The notes beneath the pieces were generated by a model that was not told the DNA's origin, did not search any database, and was given only the letters and a program-made list of their open reading frames with translations. From Clostridiales bacterium (GTDB lineage: Bacteria; Bacillota; Clostridia; Monoglobales; Monoglobaceae): a DNA stretch of 30,433 bases. Positions 21,514-29,816 of this stretch are shown piece after piece. The stretch covers positions 1 through 30,433 of the forward strand of contig JAEDLZ010000009.1 of assembly GCA_016303265.1 (NCBI GenBank), written 5' to 3'. Position 1 is the first letter of the stretch; each line of letters opens with the position of its first letter. Position numbers and translations under genes: made by a program.

Positions 21514-21681
21514 TTATGCTTCGGGAGCTCCGACAGGACATACATTGGCACAGTTGCCGCATTCAATGCAAGCGTCTGCATCAATTTCGTATTTAGCATC
21601 TCCTTCTGAAATACATTCAACAGGACATTCGCTTGCGCAAACACCGCATTTAATACATTCATCATTGATTTTATAAGCCAT
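21514..21681 (-). CDS. 2[4Fe-4S] ferredoxin
   Basis: A 55-residue clostridial-type ferredoxin, a soluble low-potential electron carrier. Two CxxCxxCxxxCP motifs are intact: CIKCGVCASECPVECI and CIECGNCANVCP, giving eight cluster cysteines. The protein is short with an acidic middle (SEGDAKYEIDAD), typical of the Clostridium pasteurianum type. GAGGTG lies 6 nt before the ATG. It has its own near-perfect promoter and terminator, so it is a strong monocistronic gene. Its position next to the presumed origin, where dnaA would commonly be, is unusual. The redox partner is not in the window. Confidence 0.95.
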   Translation of the reverse strand: MAYKINDECIKCGVCASECPVECISEGDAKYEIDADACIECGNCANVCPVGAPEA

Positions 21682-21721
21682 TTTTTTCACCTCTTTAATA
21701 ATATTTATACTCTTCTCACAT

Positions 21722-21750
21722 ATAATATATCATTTTTTATTTTTTGTCAA
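21722..21750 (-). promoter_or_regulatory. Strong promoter of the ferredoxin gene
   Basis: On minus, a perfect TTGACA (21745-21750), a 17-bp spacer and TATTAT (21722-21727), within very AT-rich DNA that could add an UP-element effect. Confidence 0.85.
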
Positions 21751-21754
21751 GGAC

Positions 21755-22135
21755 TAATTCACATTTTAAATGTTTATAAACAATGGAAAGTGTGTGAATT
21801 ATTTTTTTGAAAATAACTCCATGTTAACAGTGTTGATAAAAAAAACAAGCTGTCAACAGAAAATAAACAAGCTGTTTTTACTCATTTTAAAATAACTTTG
21901 TGTATTATTAACATAATCAACATCCCTACAACAACAGCAACAGAATAAATATATATTATAATTATATTATTTAGAAAAAAATAATTTTTTCCTTTCGAAA
22001 TTTTAAATTCAATTTATTTTATATAATTTATTTTATATTAAATATTAAAAACCATATATATCCAAAAGAACTTCCGGTTTCTTTAAATAAATATAAAAAA
22101 ATTTTCAAAAAAGCCTTTATTTTTCTTTTTTATTA
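21755..22135. other. Candidate replication origin region upstream of dnaN
   Basis: This AT-rich gene-free stretch separates the minus-strand ferredoxin from dnaN. Words one base from the DnaA box TTATNCACA are clustered: TAATTCACA (21755-21763), its exact inverse TGTGAATTA (21793-21801), TGTTGATAA (21831-21839), TGTGTATTA (21898-21906), and TAATCAACA (21913-21921, two mismatches). They are followed by an extremely AT-rich tract with a tandem repeat. No perfect DnaA box was seen. The position among parAB, dnaN, recF and gyrB supports oriC, but the boxes are weak and dnaA itself is absent. Confidence 0.45.
22011..22038. repeat. 14-bp tandem AT repeat, possible DNA unwinding element
   Basis: AATTTATTTTATAT occurs twice head to tail (22011-22024, 22025-22038), downstream of the DnaA-box-like cluster. 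Such AT repeats are common in unwinding elements. Confidence 0.6.
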
Positions 22136-22144
22136 TGTTATAAT
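22116..22144 (+). promoter_or_regulatory. Predicted promoter of dnaN-recF-remB
   Basis: An extended minus-10 TGTTATAAT (TATAAT at 22139-22144) with a weak minus-35 TTTATT (22116-22121) 17 bp upstream. The leader would be about 33 nt. Confidence 0.65.
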
Positions 22145-22183
22145 TATTTTAGCTGTAGATTACGCAAGAAAGGTTTTAAAATT

Positions 22184-23284
22184 ATGAAAATTTTATGTTC
22201 TCAAAGCGTCTTAAACGATACTCTTAATATAGTTTCAAAAGCCGTTGCTTCTCATTCAAGTATGGCGGTTTTAGAGGGTATTTTAATAAAGGCATCTCAA
22301 AATAAAGTTGATATTATTGCAAACGATCTTGAAATAGGAATTGAATCATCTTTTGAGGCCGATGTCCGTGAAGAAGGACAGGTAGTCATAAACGCAAAAA
22401 TGTTTATGAATATTATTAAAAATCTTTCCTCGGATATTGTCAGTATTGAAGTTGGGGACAAATTTTTAACAACAATAAAAAGCGGAAATGCTAAATTTGA
22501 AATTTCCGGGCTTAACCCGTCGGAATTTCCCGAACTTCCGATTGTTGATCCCGATTATTCGGTTTCAATCAGTAAAAATATGCTTAAGGATATGATTTTA
22601 AGAACTGTTTTTGCCGTTTATAAGAAAGACGACCGACCGGTCCTTCGCGGATGCCTTATGGAAATTGAAGGACATGAAATTAAAATGGTCGCTTTAGACG
22701 GTTTCCGCTTGGCTTACAGAAAATATAAAATTCAAGAGGAAAGCCGAAAAAGAAAACTTATTATTCCAGAAAAGGCTCTCTTAGAGCTTTCTAAACTGCT
22801 TAAGGATGAAGATGAAAAAATCGTTATAAATTCAACGGCAAAGCACGCTGTTTTTATTGACGATAATTATAAGCTTGTTACAAGACTTATTGAGGGCGAG
22901 TATATGAATTATAAGGCTCTTATTTCAAATGAAATGCCTTATCAAATCGAATGCCCCGTGTCCTCTCTTATGAGTTCGGTATACCGTGCGTCCCTTATTG
23001 TTATAAATGACATAACAAAATGTCCCGTTAAAATTCATATCGGCGGCAACAATATCAATGTTTCCTGTGAAACATCAATAGGATTTGTTGATGACAATAT
23101 AGAGGTTTCAACCTCAGATGAGGATATTGTTATGGGCTTTAACAGTACCTTTATTCTGGAGGCTTTAAGAGCCTGCGACGAAGAAAAGGTTATTCTTAAA
23201 ATAAAAGGCAGCAAAGAACCTCTTATCATAGCTCCGGTTCAGGGTGACGACTTTGTTTATCTTGTCCTTCCCGTTAAAATATGA
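22184..23284 (+). CDS. dnaN: DNA polymerase III beta subunit (sliding clamp)
   Basis: The 366-residue processivity clamp that forms a homodimeric ring around DNA. Three clamp folds are recognisable: the N-terminal MKILCSQSVLNDTLNIVSKAV, the middle FAVYKKDDRPVLRGCLMEIE with VALDGFRLAYRK, and the C-terminal end YLVLPVKI, a variant of the family's LPMR(L/V)-type tail. AAAGG upstream supports the start. The stop overlaps the recF start by 4 nt (ATGA). In most Firmicutes dnaA lies directly upstream; here there is only an AT-rich gap. A parS-like sequence lies at 23059-23074 inside the gene. Confidence 0.97.
   Translation: MKILCSQSVLNDTLNIVSKAVASHSSMAVLEGILIKASQNKVDIIANDLEIGIESSFEADVREEGQVVINAKMFMNIIKNLSSDIVSIEVGDKFLTTIKSGNAKFEISGLNPSEFPELPIVDPDYSVSISKNMLKDMILRTVFAVYKKDDRPVLRGCLMEIEGHEIKMVALDGFRLAYRKYKIQEESRKRKLIIPEKALLELSKLLKDEDEKIVINSTAKHAVFIDDNYKLVTRLIEGEYMNYKALISNEMPYQIECPVSSLMSSVYRASLIVINDITKCPVKIHIGGNNINVSCETSIGFVDDNIEVSTSDEDIVMGFNSTFILEALRACDEEKVILKIKGSKEPLIIAPVQGDDFVYLVLPVKI
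23059..23074. promoter_or_regulatory. Possible second parS-like site inside dnaN
   Basis: TGTTTCCTGTGAAACA matches the parS consensus TGTTTCACGTGAAACA at 14 of 16 positions, keeping both outer arms and differing at two central bases. It is in coding sequence, so chance is possible. Confidence 0.4.
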
Positions 23285-24372
23285 TAGTTAAAGACATAGA
23301 ACTTAAAAATTTCAGAAATTATGAAAATGAAAAAATTGAGTTTTCACCGTCCGTTAACATAATCTACGGGAACAACGCCCAGGGCAAAACCAATATTTTA
23401 GAGGGAATATATCTTTTTTCCATGGGTAAGTCAAACAGAACACGCCATGATGAGCAGCTTATAAAATTCGGCTGTGAGAAAGCGGAAATAAATATGAATT
23501 TTATAGGCGGAGAACGGGAAATCTCGGCTCATATGATTATAAAAAAAGACAGACGGAAAAGTATTTTTATGAACGAGCTTCCGGTAAAGAAAAACAGCGA
23601 TTTGGTGGGGAAATTCAATGTTATATATTTCGGACCCGAATGTATGGAAATCGTTAAGGGCGGTCCCTCGGTCAGACGAAAAAATATTGATATTTTAATA
23701 AGCCAGCTTAGGCCCAATTATTTTGTTTGTCTTAGTAATTACAAAAAAACGGTTGAGGCAAAAAGGGCTCTTTTAAAAGAAGAAAATATTGATAAAATAA
23801 CCCTTGATATTTTAAATGAACGGCTTATATTGCTTGCGGCAGAAATTATCAGATACAGGGTTGAATATATAAGCAAGACGGAAAAAATTTCCGGGGAAAT
23901 TCAAAGAGAAATTTCCTCAGGCAGTGAAAATCTTGAAATAAAATATAATTATGCCGGAGGGATTATCGAAGAATTCGATGAGGAAAAAGTTAAATCCTCC
24001 CTCAAAGAAAAATTAAACAGATGTTACGGAAGAGAGATAGAATTAAGAGAGGTTTTATTCGGACCGCACAGGGATGATATTGAATATTTCATAAACGGAG
24101 AGAATGTAAAAAATTTCGGCTCGCAGGGACAGCAAAAAACTACTGTTCTGGTTCAGAAGATTGCAGAGGTCAATCTTGTAAGGGAGGAAAGAGGAGAATA
24201 TCCTGTCCTTCTTCTGGACGATATAATGAGTGAGCTTGATTTTTTGCGCCAGTCTTATATTTTGACAAAAATACGCAATATGCAGATTATTATAACCTGC
24301 ACCGATAAAGGAAGATTTAATATTCTTCCCGATACAAGAAAAATAAGAGTAGAAAAAGGAAGGATTATCTGA
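23281..24372 (+). CDS. recF: DNA replication and repair protein RecF
   Basis: A 363-residue ABC-type ATPase that loads RecA at gaps through RecFOR. Walker A GNNAQGKTN is near residue 31, the ABC signature FGSQGQQKTTVL and Walker B VLLLDDIMSELD are near the C-terminus, and YFGPECMEIVKGGPSVRRK is the typical RecF block. The ATG overlaps the dnaN stop (ATGA), so its translation is coupled to dnaN. The next gene starts at the base after its stop codon. The order dnaN-recF-remB-gyrB is the classic Firmicutes origin arrangement. Confidence 0.97.
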   Translation: MIVKDIELKNFRNYENEKIEFSPSVNIIYGNNAQGKTNILEGIYLFSMGKSNRTRHDEQLIKFGCEKAEINMNFIGGEREISAHMIIKKDRRKSIFMNELPVKKNSDLVGKFNVIYFGPECMEIVKGGPSVRRKNIDILISQLRPNYFVCLSNYKKTVEAKRALLKEENIDKITLDILNERLILLAAEIIRYRVEYISKTEKISGEIQREISSGSENLEIKYNYAGGIIEEFDEEKVKSSLKEKLNRCYGREIELREVLFGPHRDDIEYFINGENVKNFGSQGQQKTTVLVQKIAEVNLVREERGEYPVLLLDDIMSELDFLRQSYILTKIRNMQIIITCTDKGRFNILPDTRKIRVEKGRII

Positions 24373-24633
24373 ATGTATCTTCATCTTGGTCGTGATACTG
24401 TAGTAAATACAGAAGATATAATTGCCATGATGGATCTTGAAAGTTCATCAATTTCAAAATACAGCAAGGAATTTTTAAAAATTATTGAAGAGGAAGGCTT
24501 TGTCAGAAATGTTTCCGACGAAATTCCGAAATCATTTATAATATGTGAAAAAAACGGTCAGTCCGTTGTTTATATAACCAATATTTCGACAAAGGCTCTT
24601 TCCGGAAGAGTTCGGAAAAATTTTAGCTTGTAG
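24373..24633 (+). CDS. remB: Extracellular matrix regulator RemB/YaaB (DUF370)
   Basis: An 86-residue protein that matches the YaaB/RemB product found between recF and gyrB in Bacillus subtilis: MYLHLGRDTVVNTEDIIAM at the N-terminus and KSFIICEKNGQSVVYITNIS in the middle. RemA and RemB are linked to biofilm matrix expression in B. subtilis; the role in Clostridia is unproven. Its ATG directly follows the recF TGA with no spacer, so it depends on coupled translation. A 96-nt gap with a small hairpin (CGGAAAAATTCCG) separates it from gyrB. Confidence 0.9.
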   Translation: MYLHLGRDTVVNTEDIIAMMDLESSSISKYSKEFLKIIEEEGFVRNVSDEIPKSFIICEKNGQSVVYITNISTKALSGRVRKNFSL

Positions 24634-24729
24634 GATTTTTCTCAAATATATTCTTTTAAAAAGGCTATAAGGAGCGGCGGAAAAATTCCGGAAAAAAGGT
24701 GTATTGTGTGACGAAGAAAGGGGTAAATT

Positions 24730-26661
24730 ATGGAAGATAATATTACAAATGTTTCTGAGGAAACCAAGTATGACGAAAGTCAGATTCAGGTTCTCGAAGG
24801 ACTTGAGGCGGTTCGGAAAAGACCCGGTATGTATATCGGTTCAACATCTTCAAGGGGACTTCATCATCTTGTTTATGAAATTGTGGATAACTCCATTGAT
24901 GAGGCGCTGGCGGGGTACTGTAAAAAAATAACGGTTGTTATTGAGAAGGATAATTCCATAACGGTCAGTGATGACGGAAGAGGTATTCCGGTGGGAATCC
25001 AACAGCAAACGGGACTTCCTGCGGTTGAAGTAGTGTTTACCGTTCTTCATGCCGGAGGTAAATTCGGAGGCGGCGGATATAAGGTTTCCGGAGGTTTGCA
25101 TGGTGTCGGCGCGTCTGTTGTTAATGCACTTTCCGAAAGTCTTGAAGTGGAAATATGCGACGGCGAGCATATTTACAGGCAGGAATATTCCAGAGGAGAT
25201 AAGCTTTGTGAACTGACCCAAATCGGAGATACCGATAAAACGGGAACAAAGGTTCATTTTAAGCCGGACCCGGAGATTTTTGAAGAGCTTGTTTTTGATT
25301 ATGATATTCTTTTAACCAGACTTCGCGAGCAGGCATTTTTAAATGCCGGGGTTCGGATTCATCTTATTGATGAGAGAGAAAACGAAAACGGCAAAAAAAG
25401 AGAGGATGACCTTTGCTATGAGGGCGGAATTAAGGAGTTTGTTACCTACCTTAACCGTAATAAAGAGGCTATTCATCCCGATGTAATTTATGTAAGCTCT
25501 GTCCGTGAAAATTCCGAGGCGGAAATTGCTATGCAGTATAACGATGGCTATAATGAAACTTTGGAGAGCTTTGCAAACAATATAAATACAACCGAAGGCG
25601 GAACCCACGAAACAGGTTTTAAGACTGCGCTTACCAAGGTTCTAAACGATTATGCGAGAAAATATAAGTTTTTAAAGGAAAACGATAAGAATCTGAGCGG
25701 TGAAGATACAAGAGAGGGTCTTACCTGTGTAATAAGCGTCAAGGTTACAGAGGCACAGTTTGAGGGACAGACAAAAACAAAGCTTGGCAATACTGAAATG
25801 AGAAATATCGTTGAAAAAATGGTATATGAGAAGCTTACCGAGTTTATGGAAGAAAACCCGTCTGTTGCAAAAATAATTGTGGACAAGGCAATGACGGCGT
25901 CCCGTGCAAGGGAAGCTGCCAAGCGTGCAAGAGAGAGTACAAGAAGAAAAAGTATACTTGACAGCGGAAGACTTCCCGGTAAGCTTGCAGACTGTTCATC
26001 AAGAGATAACCAGTATACAGAAATATATATTGTGGAGGGAGATTCTGCGGGAGGCTCGGCAAAGGACGGGCGTGACCGCCGCTATCAGGCAATTCTTCCG
26101 CTTTGGGGAAAGATGCTCAATGTTGAAAAAGCCCGGGTGGACAAGGTGTACACCAATGATAAGCTCCTTCCGGTTATAACGGCTTTAGGTACAGGTATAG
26201 GCGACGATCTTGACCTTTCAAAGCTTCGCTACGGCAAGGTGGTTATTATGGCGGATGCCGATGTGGACGGGGCGCATATAAGAACGCTTTTGCTTACATT
26301 CTTTTTCAGATTTATGCGTCCGCTTATTGAGGAGGGTCATGTTTATCTTGCTCAGCCGCCTCTTTACAAGGTTTCAAAGGGAAAAAAGCACAGGTACGCT
26401 TATACTGACGAGGAACTCAAGGAGGCTCTGAAAGAAATTCCGGAGGGATATGTCCAGAGATATAAGGGTCTTGGTGAGATGAACCCCAGACAGCTCTGGG
26501 AAACGACAATGGATCCCGAGAACCGTGTTATGCTTAGAGTTGAGCTTGACGACGCTAAGCGTGCCGATGAAATATTTACGATTCTTATGGGTGAGAAGGT
26601 TGAACCCCGCCGCAAGTTTATTGAAGAAAATTCAAATAATGTTGTAAACCTTGATATATAA
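24730..26661 (+). CDS. gyrB: DNA gyrase subunit B
   Basis: The 643-residue ATPase subunit of gyrase. GHKL ATPase motifs: EIVDNSIDEALAGYC (Bergerat N box), VSDDGRGIPVGI (G1 box), and GLHGVGASVVNALSE (G2 box and lid). The transducer domain contains TKTKLGN. The TOPRIM domain has EIYIVEGDSAGGSAKDGRDR and MADADVDGAHIRTLLLTFFF. The C-terminal tail is MNPRQLWETTMDPENR. It lacks the extra insert of proteobacterial GyrB. AAAGGGG just before the ATG supports the start. gyrA does not follow, unlike in B. subtilis, and a strong terminator closes the gene. Confidence 0.97.
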   Translation: MEDNITNVSEETKYDESQIQVLEGLEAVRKRPGMYIGSTSSRGLHHLVYEIVDNSIDEALAGYCKKITVVIEKDNSITVSDDGRGIPVGIQQQTGLPAVEVVFTVLHAGGKFGGGGYKVSGGLHGVGASVVNALSESLEVEICDGEHIYRQEYSRGDKLCELTQIGDTDKTGTKVHFKPDPEIFEELVFDYDILLTRLREQAFLNAGVRIHLIDERENENGKKREDDLCYEGGIKEFVTYLNRNKEAIHPDVIYVSSVRENSEAEIAMQYNDGYNETLESFANNINTTEGGTHETGFKTALTKVLNDYARKYKFLKENDKNLSGEDTREGLTCVISVKVTEAQFEGQTKTKLGNTEMRNIVEKMVYEKLTEFMEENPSVAKIIVDKAMTASRAREAAKRARESTRRKSILDSGRLPGKLADCSSRDNQYTEIYIVEGDSAGGSAKDGRDRRYQAILPLWGKMLNVEKARVDKVYTNDKLLPVITALGTGIGDDLDLSKLRYGKVVIMADADVDGAHIRTLLLTFFFRFMRPLIEEGHVYLAQPPLYKVSKGKKHRYAYTDEELKEALKEIPEGYVQRYKGLGEMNPRQLWETTMDPENRVMLRVELDDAKRADEIFTILMGEKVEPRRKFIEENSNNVVNLDI

Positions 26662-26690
26662 GTGAAAGTATCTGACTTTTAATGAAAGTT

Positions 26691-26754
26691 AAAAGGCATC
26701 CGAGTTTGAACGGCCCCGTTTTTATGGATTTGTTCAAATTGTCGGTTGCCTTTT
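26691..26754 (+). terminator. gyrB terminator
   Basis: AAAAGGCA (26691-26698) pairs with TGCCTTTT (26747-26754), with inner CCGA/TCGG and GTTTGAAC/GTTCAAAT pairings, followed by ATTAT. The long stem is interrupted by small bulges. Confidence 0.8.
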
Positions 26755-26828
26755 ATTATAAAAAATACTGAGAATAAAAAAGAGAGATAAGCGAACCCAA
26801 CTAAAATTATTCCCGGCGATATGTTTTG

Positions 26829-26857
26829 TTGACAAAGAAATTTTTTGATGTTATACT
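26829..26857 (+). promoter_or_regulatory. Promoter of the GT2 glycosyltransferase gene
   Basis: A perfect TTGACA (26829-26834), a 17-bp spacer and TATACT (26852-26857), with the start codon 36 bp further on. Confidence 0.85.
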
Positions 26858-26893
26858 TGTTTTGAAAAAATATTGTTATAAAGAGGAAATGAA

Positions 26894-27853
26894 ATGAACA
26901 GACTGTTTATAATAGTCCCCTGTTTCAATGAAGAAGAGGTTTTGCCTTTGACGGTTTCAAAGCTTACGGAGGCTTTAAAAAGCCTTATATCAAAGGGAAA
27001 AATCAGCCGTGACAGCGGAATAATGCTTGTCAATGACGGAAGCCGTGACAAAACATGGGAGATAATTGAAGAAGAGTATAATAAAAATGAATATGTCTGC
27101 GGATTGAATCTGTCCTCAAATGTGGGTCATCAAAACGCTCTTATAGCGGGACTGGAAACGGCAAAGGATATGTGTGATATGTCCGTTACGATTGATGCTG
27201 ATTTACAGGACGATGTTTTTGTAATAGAAGAAATGATTGATAAATATATAAGCGGAGCAGATATTGTTTTCGGAGTGAGGAGCGGAAGAAAATCGGATTC
27301 ATTTTTTAAAAGAGCAACAGCACATGAATTTTATAAATTTATGAGTCGTTTGGGAGTTAAAACGGTTTATAACCATGCGGATTACAGGCTTTTAAGCAAA
27401 AGAGCCATGGAGGCGGTGCTTGAATATAAAGAGAGAAATATATTTCTGCGGGGTATTGTTTCAGACATAGGCTTTAAAACCGATACGGTATATTATGAAA
27501 GAGGAAAAAGAGCGGCAGGAAAGAGTAAGTATCCTTTCAGAAAGATGGCGGCCTTTGCCCTGGACGGGATTACTTCATTCAGCATAAAGCCTATAAATAT
27601 GATAGCCATTTTGGGTGCGGTTATTATACTTTTTTCCATGGCGGCTCTTATATATGCTCTTTGCTCCTATATTTTCGGAAAGACTTCTCCCGGCTGGACA
27701 TCACTTATTATTTCCATTTGGTTTCTTGGCGGAGTTCAGCTTTTTGCTCTCGGAATTGTGGGACAGTATATCGGTAAGGCATATATGGAAAGCAAACAGC
27801 GGCCCAGGTATCACATAGAGAAAATTTTGAGCAGAAAAAATGAGGACAAGTAG
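26894..27853 (+). CDS. Membrane GT2 glycosyltransferase (polyprenyl-phosphate sugar transferase, DPM/GtrB type)
   Basis: A 319-residue enzyme. The N-terminal 230 residues form a GT-A fold: LFIIVPCFNEEEVLP, VNDGSRDKTW, NVGHQNALIAGL and the metal-binding DADLQDD. Two transmembrane helices follow (INMIAILGAVIILFSMAALI and LIISIWFLGGVQLFALGIVG), then VGQYIGKAYMESKQRPRYHI, typical of GtrB/CsbB-like enzymes. The family transfers a sugar from a nucleotide donor to undecaprenyl phosphate on the inner membrane face, for later decoration of teichoic acid or other wall glycans. It has its own strong promoter. No flippase (GtrA) or GT-C partner is adjacent, so the glycan target is unknown. Confidence 0.92.
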   Translation: MNRLFIIVPCFNEEEVLPLTVSKLTEALKSLISKGKISRDSGIMLVNDGSRDKTWEIIEEEYNKNEYVCGLNLSSNVGHQNALIAGLETAKDMCDMSVTIDADLQDDVFVIEEMIDKYISGADIVFGVRSGRKSDSFFKRATAHEFYKFMSRLGVKTVYNHADYRLLSKRAMEAVLEYKERNIFLRGIVSDIGFKTDTVYYERGKRAAGKSKYPFRKMAAFALDGITSFSIKPINMIAILGAVIILFSMAALIYALCSYIFGKTSPGWTSLIISIWFLGGVQLFALGIVGQYIGKAYMESKQRPRYHIEKILSRKNEDK

Positions 27854-27969
27854 GCCGCCGATACTTTCAAAATTTGTTACTATATAGGTTTTATGAATAG
27901 GATATAAGGGACTGTATCAAAATGATTTTAAAATAGAATTTCAGAAAAAATGGTTTTAAAAAATGAAAA

Positions 27970-28009
27970 AGGGGCTATGGCAAAATGATTTCATTTTGCT
28001 ATAGCCCCT
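27970..28009 (-). terminator. Bidirectional terminator between the GT2 gene and ptsI
   Basis: AGGGGCTATGGCAAAAT (27970-27986) pairs with ATTTTGCTATAGCCCCT (27993-28009), 17 bp with one wobble. On minus it runs into TTTTTCATTTTTT, ideal for ending ptsHI. A partial copy of its left arm (GGGACTGTATCAAAATGATT) lies at about 27907-27926. The remainder of 28010-28142 shows nothing recognisable. Confidence 0.8.
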
Positions 28010-28142
28010 ACTCTGTTTAATTTTTAAGGAAGCGGCTTTGTTACAGCCTATGATACCTACGGTTAATAACGGGCAAGGGCGGAGGAAAACAGTAAGGCTC
28101 AAAATAGTATTGTATAAACTTTAGAAATAATTTTTCCGAAGG

Positions 28143-29759
28143 TTATATTTCCCGGATTTTCTTGCGAAGCTTTAGAATATAACGGGGCGAAACGGAAAGC
28201 TCTGTTATTCCCGACTTGATAAAAAATTCGGTAAGAGAGGTATCCGCCGCCAATTCGCCGCAGACGCCGACCCATATTCCCGATTTTTTCCCGTTTAGGG
28301 CTGTCATTGAAATAAGCTTTAAAACCGCACCGATATTTTCACTGCAAAGGTCGCTGACAGCACTGTTCTGGCGGTCAACGGCGAGGGCATATTGAGTCAA
28401 ATCGTTGGTTCCTATGCTGAAAAAGTCCGCCTCTTGGGCGAGAGTATCGCTCAGGAGCGCTGCTGCGGGGGTTTCAATCATAATTCCCACTTCGATATTT
28501 TCGTTAAAGGGGATATTTTCGGCTGAAAGCTCTTTCTTTGCCTCCGCAAGGATATTTTTTGCGGAAAGTATTTCGCTTCGGCTTATTATCATAGGAAACA
28601 TAATTGAAATATTTCCGTAAGCGGAAGCCCGAAGAATTGCCCGAAGCTGTGTCTTGAAAATATCCCGGTGGAGAAGGCAGAACCGAATTGCCCGAAGTCC
28701 CATGGCGGGGTTTTCTTCTTTGGATATATTGAGATAATCGGCATTTTTGTCCGCACCGATATCAAGGGTCCTTATAATGACCTTTTTGCCCTCCATGCGC
28801 TGCGCCGCTCTTTTATATATTTCAAATTGCTCAACTTCTGTGGGTGCGCTGTTTCTCCCTAAAAAAATAAATTCACTTCTGAAAAGTCCGATTCCCTCGG
28901 CGTCGTTTTCTATAACACCCTCAAGGTCGGTAAGTCCGCCGATATTTGCAAAAAGATTTATTTTTGTTCCGTCGGTTGACACGGTGGGTTTCCCGGCTAA
29001 GGTCCGAAGCTGCTCGGCAACCTCGGATTCGTTTCGGATTTCTTTTTCCGCCTTTTTGATAATTTCATCCGTAGGGTCAATATAAACTTTTCCGGAAAAG
29101 CCGTCAATAACGGCAGTGTGTCCGTTGTATTCCGGGCGCAGCGAATCTTTAAGAGCCGCAACAGCGGGAATATTCATGCTCCTTGCAAGTATTGCCGTAT
29201 GGGAATTTTTTGACCCTGCACGGGTTATAAAAGCACAGACTGCCTTTTTGTCAAGGGTTACTGTTTGGCTTGGAGTAAGGTCCTCCGCCGCAACAATTCC
29301 TGAAAGAGAACAAGTTTCTGTTTGATTTTTTCCTTCTAAAATGTTAATAAGCCTGTCGGACACATCGCGCACATCCTTTGCGCGCTCTTTCATGTATGTA
29401 TCCTCCATGGAAGAAAACATATGGGAAAATTTTTCTTTTGTCACAGAGGCTGCATACTCGGCACAGACGCATTCATTTTTTATCATATCCCTGGCGAAAC
29501 TTAGGTAGTCGAAATCCTCCAGCATCATTTTGTGAATATTAAAAATTTCCGCTTCGCCTTTGCCTACGCTCAAAACCGCTTCCCTATAGAGAGCGTCAAG
29601 CTCGCCGGAAGCGGTTTTGAGCGCAAGGTCAAACCGTTTAAGCTCGGCGTCCGTATCGCTCACCCTGCGCTTTTCAACCGTAACGGCTTTCTCGTCTATA
29701 AAATTTATTTTTCCGATTGCAAAGCCGCCCGATACGCCTTTGCCTGTCAGCTCAATCAT
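28143..29759 (-). CDS. ptsI: Phosphotransferase system enzyme I
   Basis: A 538-residue cytosolic enzyme that takes phosphate from phosphoenolpyruvate and passes it to HPr, starting PTS sugar uptake. The N-terminal HPr-binding helical domain is followed by the swivel domain with the phosphorylated histidine, H187 in the NSHTAILARS motif, and then the PEP-binding barrel: GLFRSEFIFLGR, RTLDIGADK, NPAMGLRAIRFCL, IETPAA, SIGTNDLTQYALAVDR and GVCGELAAD. The residues before the histidine (AGSKN) differ slightly from the usual GGRTS but keep the active-site core. Length is a little below the typical 570 residues. It follows ptsH by 57 nt on the same strand. Confidence 0.95.
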   Translation of the reverse strand: MIELTGKGVSGGFAIGKINFIDEKAVTVEKRRVSDTDAELKRFDLALKTASGELDALYREAVLSVGKGEAEIFNIHKMMLEDFDYLSFARDMIKNECVCAEYAASVTKEKFSHMFSSMEDTYMKERAKDVRDVSDRLINILEGKNQTETCSLSGIVAAEDLTPSQTVTLDKKAVCAFITRAGSKNSHTAILARSMNIPAVAALKDSLRPEYNGHTAVIDGFSGKVYIDPTDEIIKKAEKEIRNESEVAEQLRTLAGKPTVSTDGTKINLFANIGGLTDLEGVIENDAEGIGLFRSEFIFLGRNSAPTEVEQFEIYKRAAQRMEGKKVIIRTLDIGADKNADYLNISKEENPAMGLRAIRFCLLHRDIFKTQLRAILRASAYGNISIMFPMIISRSEILSAKNILAEAKKELSAENIPFNENIEVGIMIETPAAALLSDTLAQEADFFSIGTNDLTQYALAVDRQNSAVSDLCSENIGAVLKLISMTALNGKKSGIWVGVCGELAADTSLTEFFIKSGITELSVSPRYILKLRKKIREI

Positions 29760-29816
29760 TTTTATCCCTGCCTTGTAATGTTTTTATTATGACTGCTGCT
29801 TAATGGGCGTCAGATA

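Noticed and set aside
21450..21665. A minus-strand 71-residue frame over the ferredoxin locus.
   Set aside because: The frame with two CxxCxxCxxxCP motifs (21514-21681) is the real gene; the longer frame runs through the terminator hairpin.
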